From NCBI GenBank assembly GCA_946482615.1, contig CAMLSF010000095.1, positions 1 to 15,394 on the forward strand: a stretch of DNA of 15,394 bases, read 5' to 3'. Source of the stretch: an uncultured Chromatiaceae bacterium. GTDB lineage: Bacteria; Pseudomonadota; Gammaproteobacteria; Enterobacterales; Alteromonadaceae. This document shows positions 13,204 through 15,394 of this stretch, one piece after another. The number at the start of each line of letters is the position of its first letter. Within the stretch, counting starts at the first letter, position 1. A program made the translations under genes and the position numbers. A model generated the notes under the pieces. It made no database searches. It saw nothing but the letters and a program-made list of their open reading frames with translations, and was not told the DNA's origin.

Positions 13204-15394
13204 TGAAAATCTCTGCCTTAACTAAAACCACTGGCTATGCCGAATTAGTCTGCCAGAGTCATTTCTCTTTTCTGCAAGGCGCTTCCAGCCCGGCTGAATT
13301 AGTACAACAAGCCGCAGCTTTAGGCTACAAAGCCTTAGCCATCACTGATGAATGCTCACTGGCAGGCGTAGTACGCGCTCACCACCAGATCCGGCAAAAA
13401 CAGTTACCACTAAAGCTGATTATTGGCTCTTTAGTGGTACTAAACCCACAGTTACGGCTGGTGTTGCTTTGTCCGGATAAAAGCGCCTATAGCGAGTTAT
13501 GCCGCATTATTACTCAGGCCAGACGCCGCGCCGAAAAAGGCTCATACCAGCTGGCCGAATGGGATATTCAGCGTATTCAGCATTGCCAGATCCTCTGGCT
13601 GCCCAGTGGCGATCAGCAGACTGACCAGTACTGGGGCAACTGGTTAAATCAACATCATGCAGAGCGGTTATGGCTTGGAGCCAGCCGTAAATTACAAAGC
13701 CAGGACCAGTTTTATCTGCCTTATTGCCAGCAACTGGCAGAGCAACTGCAACTGCCCTGCTGCGCGATTGGCGAAGTACTGATGCATCAGGCCAGTCGCT
13801 TGCCTTTGCAGCATGCCTTAAGCGCTATTCGGGCAGGCAAAGCTGTGCCTGATATGGCGCGCCAGCTATTAAGTAACGCCGAACAGAGCTTAAGGCCTAT
13901 TAAAAAATTGCAGCAGTTATTTCCGGCTGAGCTTTTGGACAATAGCCAGAAACTGGCGGATTTATGCCATTTTTCGCTGGATGAATTAAGTTACCAATAC
14001 CCGACAGAACTGGTGCCCAAAGGCAAAACCGCCATGCAGCATTTACGGGATTTAGTCAAAGCCGGCGAGAAGCAACGTTTCCCTGAAGGGGTGCCTGCAG
14101 ACATTCAGCAGACCATCAACAAAGAGCTGGATTTAATAGAGCAGCTGAATTACCCCTCCTACTTTTTAACTATTCATGATTTGGTGGTCTTTGCGCAGCA
14201 GCAGCAAATTTTGTATCAGGGCCGTGGCTCAGCCGCTAACTCAGTGGTCTGTTATTGCCTGGCTATTACTGCTGTGGATCCCCGCCAGATCAATGTATTG
14301 ATTGAACGATTTATCTCGGTAGAACGGGCTGAACCTCCTGATATAGATGTAGATTTTGAACATGAACGCCGTGAAGAAGTCATTCAGTATATTTACCGGA
14401 AATACGGCCGTGAGCGCGCAGCTTTGGCCGCTACTGTGATTTGTTATCGCTTTAAAAGCGCCTTTCGCGATATCAGCAAAGCTTTGGGGTTTGAACTGCA
14501 TCAGGTGGAGTTTTTCTTAAAAAATCTGCACAGGCGGGATAAAAGCCAGCACTGGAGCAGCCAACTGACTCAATTGGGGTTGGATCCACAAGCAAAAAAA
14601 GCTCAGCTTTTGGTGCAACTGGTGCAGCAACTGGTGGGCATGCCACGGCATTTATCCCAGCATGTCGGAGGTTTTGTCATATCCCAGGGGCCTTTGTACG
14701 AACTGGTGCCTGTGGAAAATGCCGCCATGGCCGATCGCACTGTGATCCAGTGGGATAAAGATGATCTGGAATCATTAAAACTATTAAAAGTCGATGTGTT
14801 GGCTTTGGGTATGTTAAGCGCCATTCGTAAGGCTTTTGATTTAGTCAGGCGTTACCAGAATACAGAGTTAAGCATAGCCGCCATCACCAAAGCAGGTGAC
14901 GACCCCAGGGTGTATGAAGCCATTCAAAAAGCCGACACTATAGGTTTATTTCAGATTGAATCACGGGCTCAGATGTCGATGTTGCCCCGGCTTCGCCCGG
15001 CAAACTATTACGACTTAGTGATCCAGATAGCCATAGTGCGGCCCGGCCCTATTCAGGGTGATATGGTGCATCCTTATTTAAAACGCCGCCATGGTGAAGA
15101 AGCAGTGTCTTACCCTTCTGCTGCAGTACAACAAGTGCTGGAACGGACTTTAGGCGTGCCTATTTTTCAGGAGCAGGTGATTAAACTGGCGATGGTCGCC
15201 GCTGGTTTTACAGGGGGTGAAGCCGATCAGCTACGCCGCGCTATGGCCAGCTGGAAAAAAACCGGCGAGCTGATCCAATTTAAACAAAAACTGATCGATG
15301 GCATGTTAAGCAGAGGCTATCAGCAAGAATTTGCTGAACGTATTTACCAGCAAATTTGTGGTTTTGGTGAATATGGTTTTCCTGAATCACATTC
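13203..15394 (+). CDS. dnaE2: DnaE2, error-prone C-family DNA polymerase (3' end outside window)
   Basis: Alternative replicative-type polymerase used for SOS-induced translesion synthesis with ImuA and ImuB. The visible 730 codons are about 70 percent of the usual 1020-1080. The PHP domain starts at about residue 15 ([20 protein letters not shown]). GRGSAANS is at about 340-347. The catalytic acids are D382 and D384 in PDIDVDF, and D531 in [22 protein letters not shown] and, near the window edge, [11 protein letters not shown] also match DnaE2. I translated the N-terminal half (to about residue 385) codon by codon in one frame without a stop; beyond that I recognised the expected motifs in the same frame. 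The ATG overlaps the imuB stop (TGATG), which implies translational coupling. It is transcribed from the LexA-controlled imuA promoter. Confidence 0.95.
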   Translation, partial: MKISALTKTTGYAELVCQSHFSFLQGASSPAELVQQAAALGYKALAITDECSLAGVVRAHHQIRQKQLPLKLIIGSLVVLNPQLRLVLLCPDKSAYSELCRIITQARRRAEKGSYQLAEWDIQRIQHCQILWLPSGDQQTDQYWGNWLNQHHAERLWLGASRKLQSQDQFYLPYCQQLAEQLQLPCCAIGEVLMHQASRLPLQHALSAIRAGKAVPDMARQLLSNAEQSLRPIKKLQQLFPAELLDNSQKLADLCHFSLDELSYQYPTELVPKGKTAMQHLRDLVKAGEKQRFPEGVPADIQQTINKELDLIEQLNYPSYFLTIHDLVVFAQQQQILYQGRGSAANSVVCYCLAITAVDPRQINVLIERFISVERAEPPDIDVDFEHERREEVIQYIYRKYGRERAALAATVICYRFKSAFRDISKALGFELHQVEFFLKNLHRRDKSQHWSSQLTQLGLDPQAKKAQLLVQLVQQLVGMPRHLSQHVGGFVISQGPLYELVPVENAAMADRTVIQWDKDDLESLKLLKVDVLALGMLSAIRKAFDLVRRYQNTELSIAAITKAGDDPRVYEAIQKADTIGLFQIESRAQMSMLPRLRPANYYDLVIQIAIVRPGPIQGDMVHPYLKRRHGEEAVSYPSAAVQQVLERTLGVPIFQEQVIKLAMVAAGFTGGEADQLRRAMASWKKTGELIQFKQKLIDGMLSRGYQQEFAERIYQQICGFGEYGFPESH

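Overview
The window looks like the chromosome of an aquatic gammaproteobacterium of the Alteromonadales/Chromatiaceae type, with Rheinheimera or Alishewanella as my best guess. This rests on gene content (an S46 peptidase, a POT transporter, a yccF homologue, an imuA-imuB-dnaE2 cassette, a chromosomal-type integron integrase), moderate GC content, and an intergenic hairpin repeat that resembles ones I recall from that group. The taxonomy is an inference and was not searched.

Layout, left to right. The 3' part of an integron integrase gene (intI) runs in from the left edge. Its attI site and any cassettes should lie outside the window, to the left. After a REP-like hairpin comes a convergent gene for a secreted S46 dipeptidyl-peptidase. 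A divergent gene encodes an unrecognised inner-membrane protein, and it meets a POT-family di/tripeptide transporter gene at a shared terminator. The peptidase and the transporter together suggest periplasmic peptide scavenging. A 376-bp intergenic stretch with several stem-loops, part of it probably a dispersed repeat, separates the transporter from yccF. Next come a small cysteine-rich protein of the oxidoreductase-like type and an alkyltransferase-like DNA lesion-binding protein. A HigB2/RelE-type toxin with a NadS/HigA-type antitoxin follows. Then comes a minus-strand run of a 2H phosphoesterase-like protein, an EamA transporter and a CynX-type MFS transporter, read in the order MFS, EamA, 2H.

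The right end holds the clearest functional unit: imuA, imuB and dnaE2, the SOS mutasome. A perfectly palindromic LexA box overlaps the predicted -10 element of the imuA promoter. The three genes are tightly spaced: an 11-bp gap between imuA and imuB, and a 1-base stop/start overlap between imuB and dnaE2. dnaE2 is cut by the right edge after about 730 codons. ImuB lacks the Y-family catalytic acids, as expected, and is unusually rich in glutamine (about 19 percent). The DNA-damage theme (mutasome, alkyltransferase-like protein, and an integrase of a family often under LexA control) is notable, but nearly all genes belong to known families. I see no clear evidence for a wholly new system. The least explained parts are the unrecognised membrane protein, the intergenic repeats, and the divergent pairing of the MFS-EamA-2H run with the mutasome.
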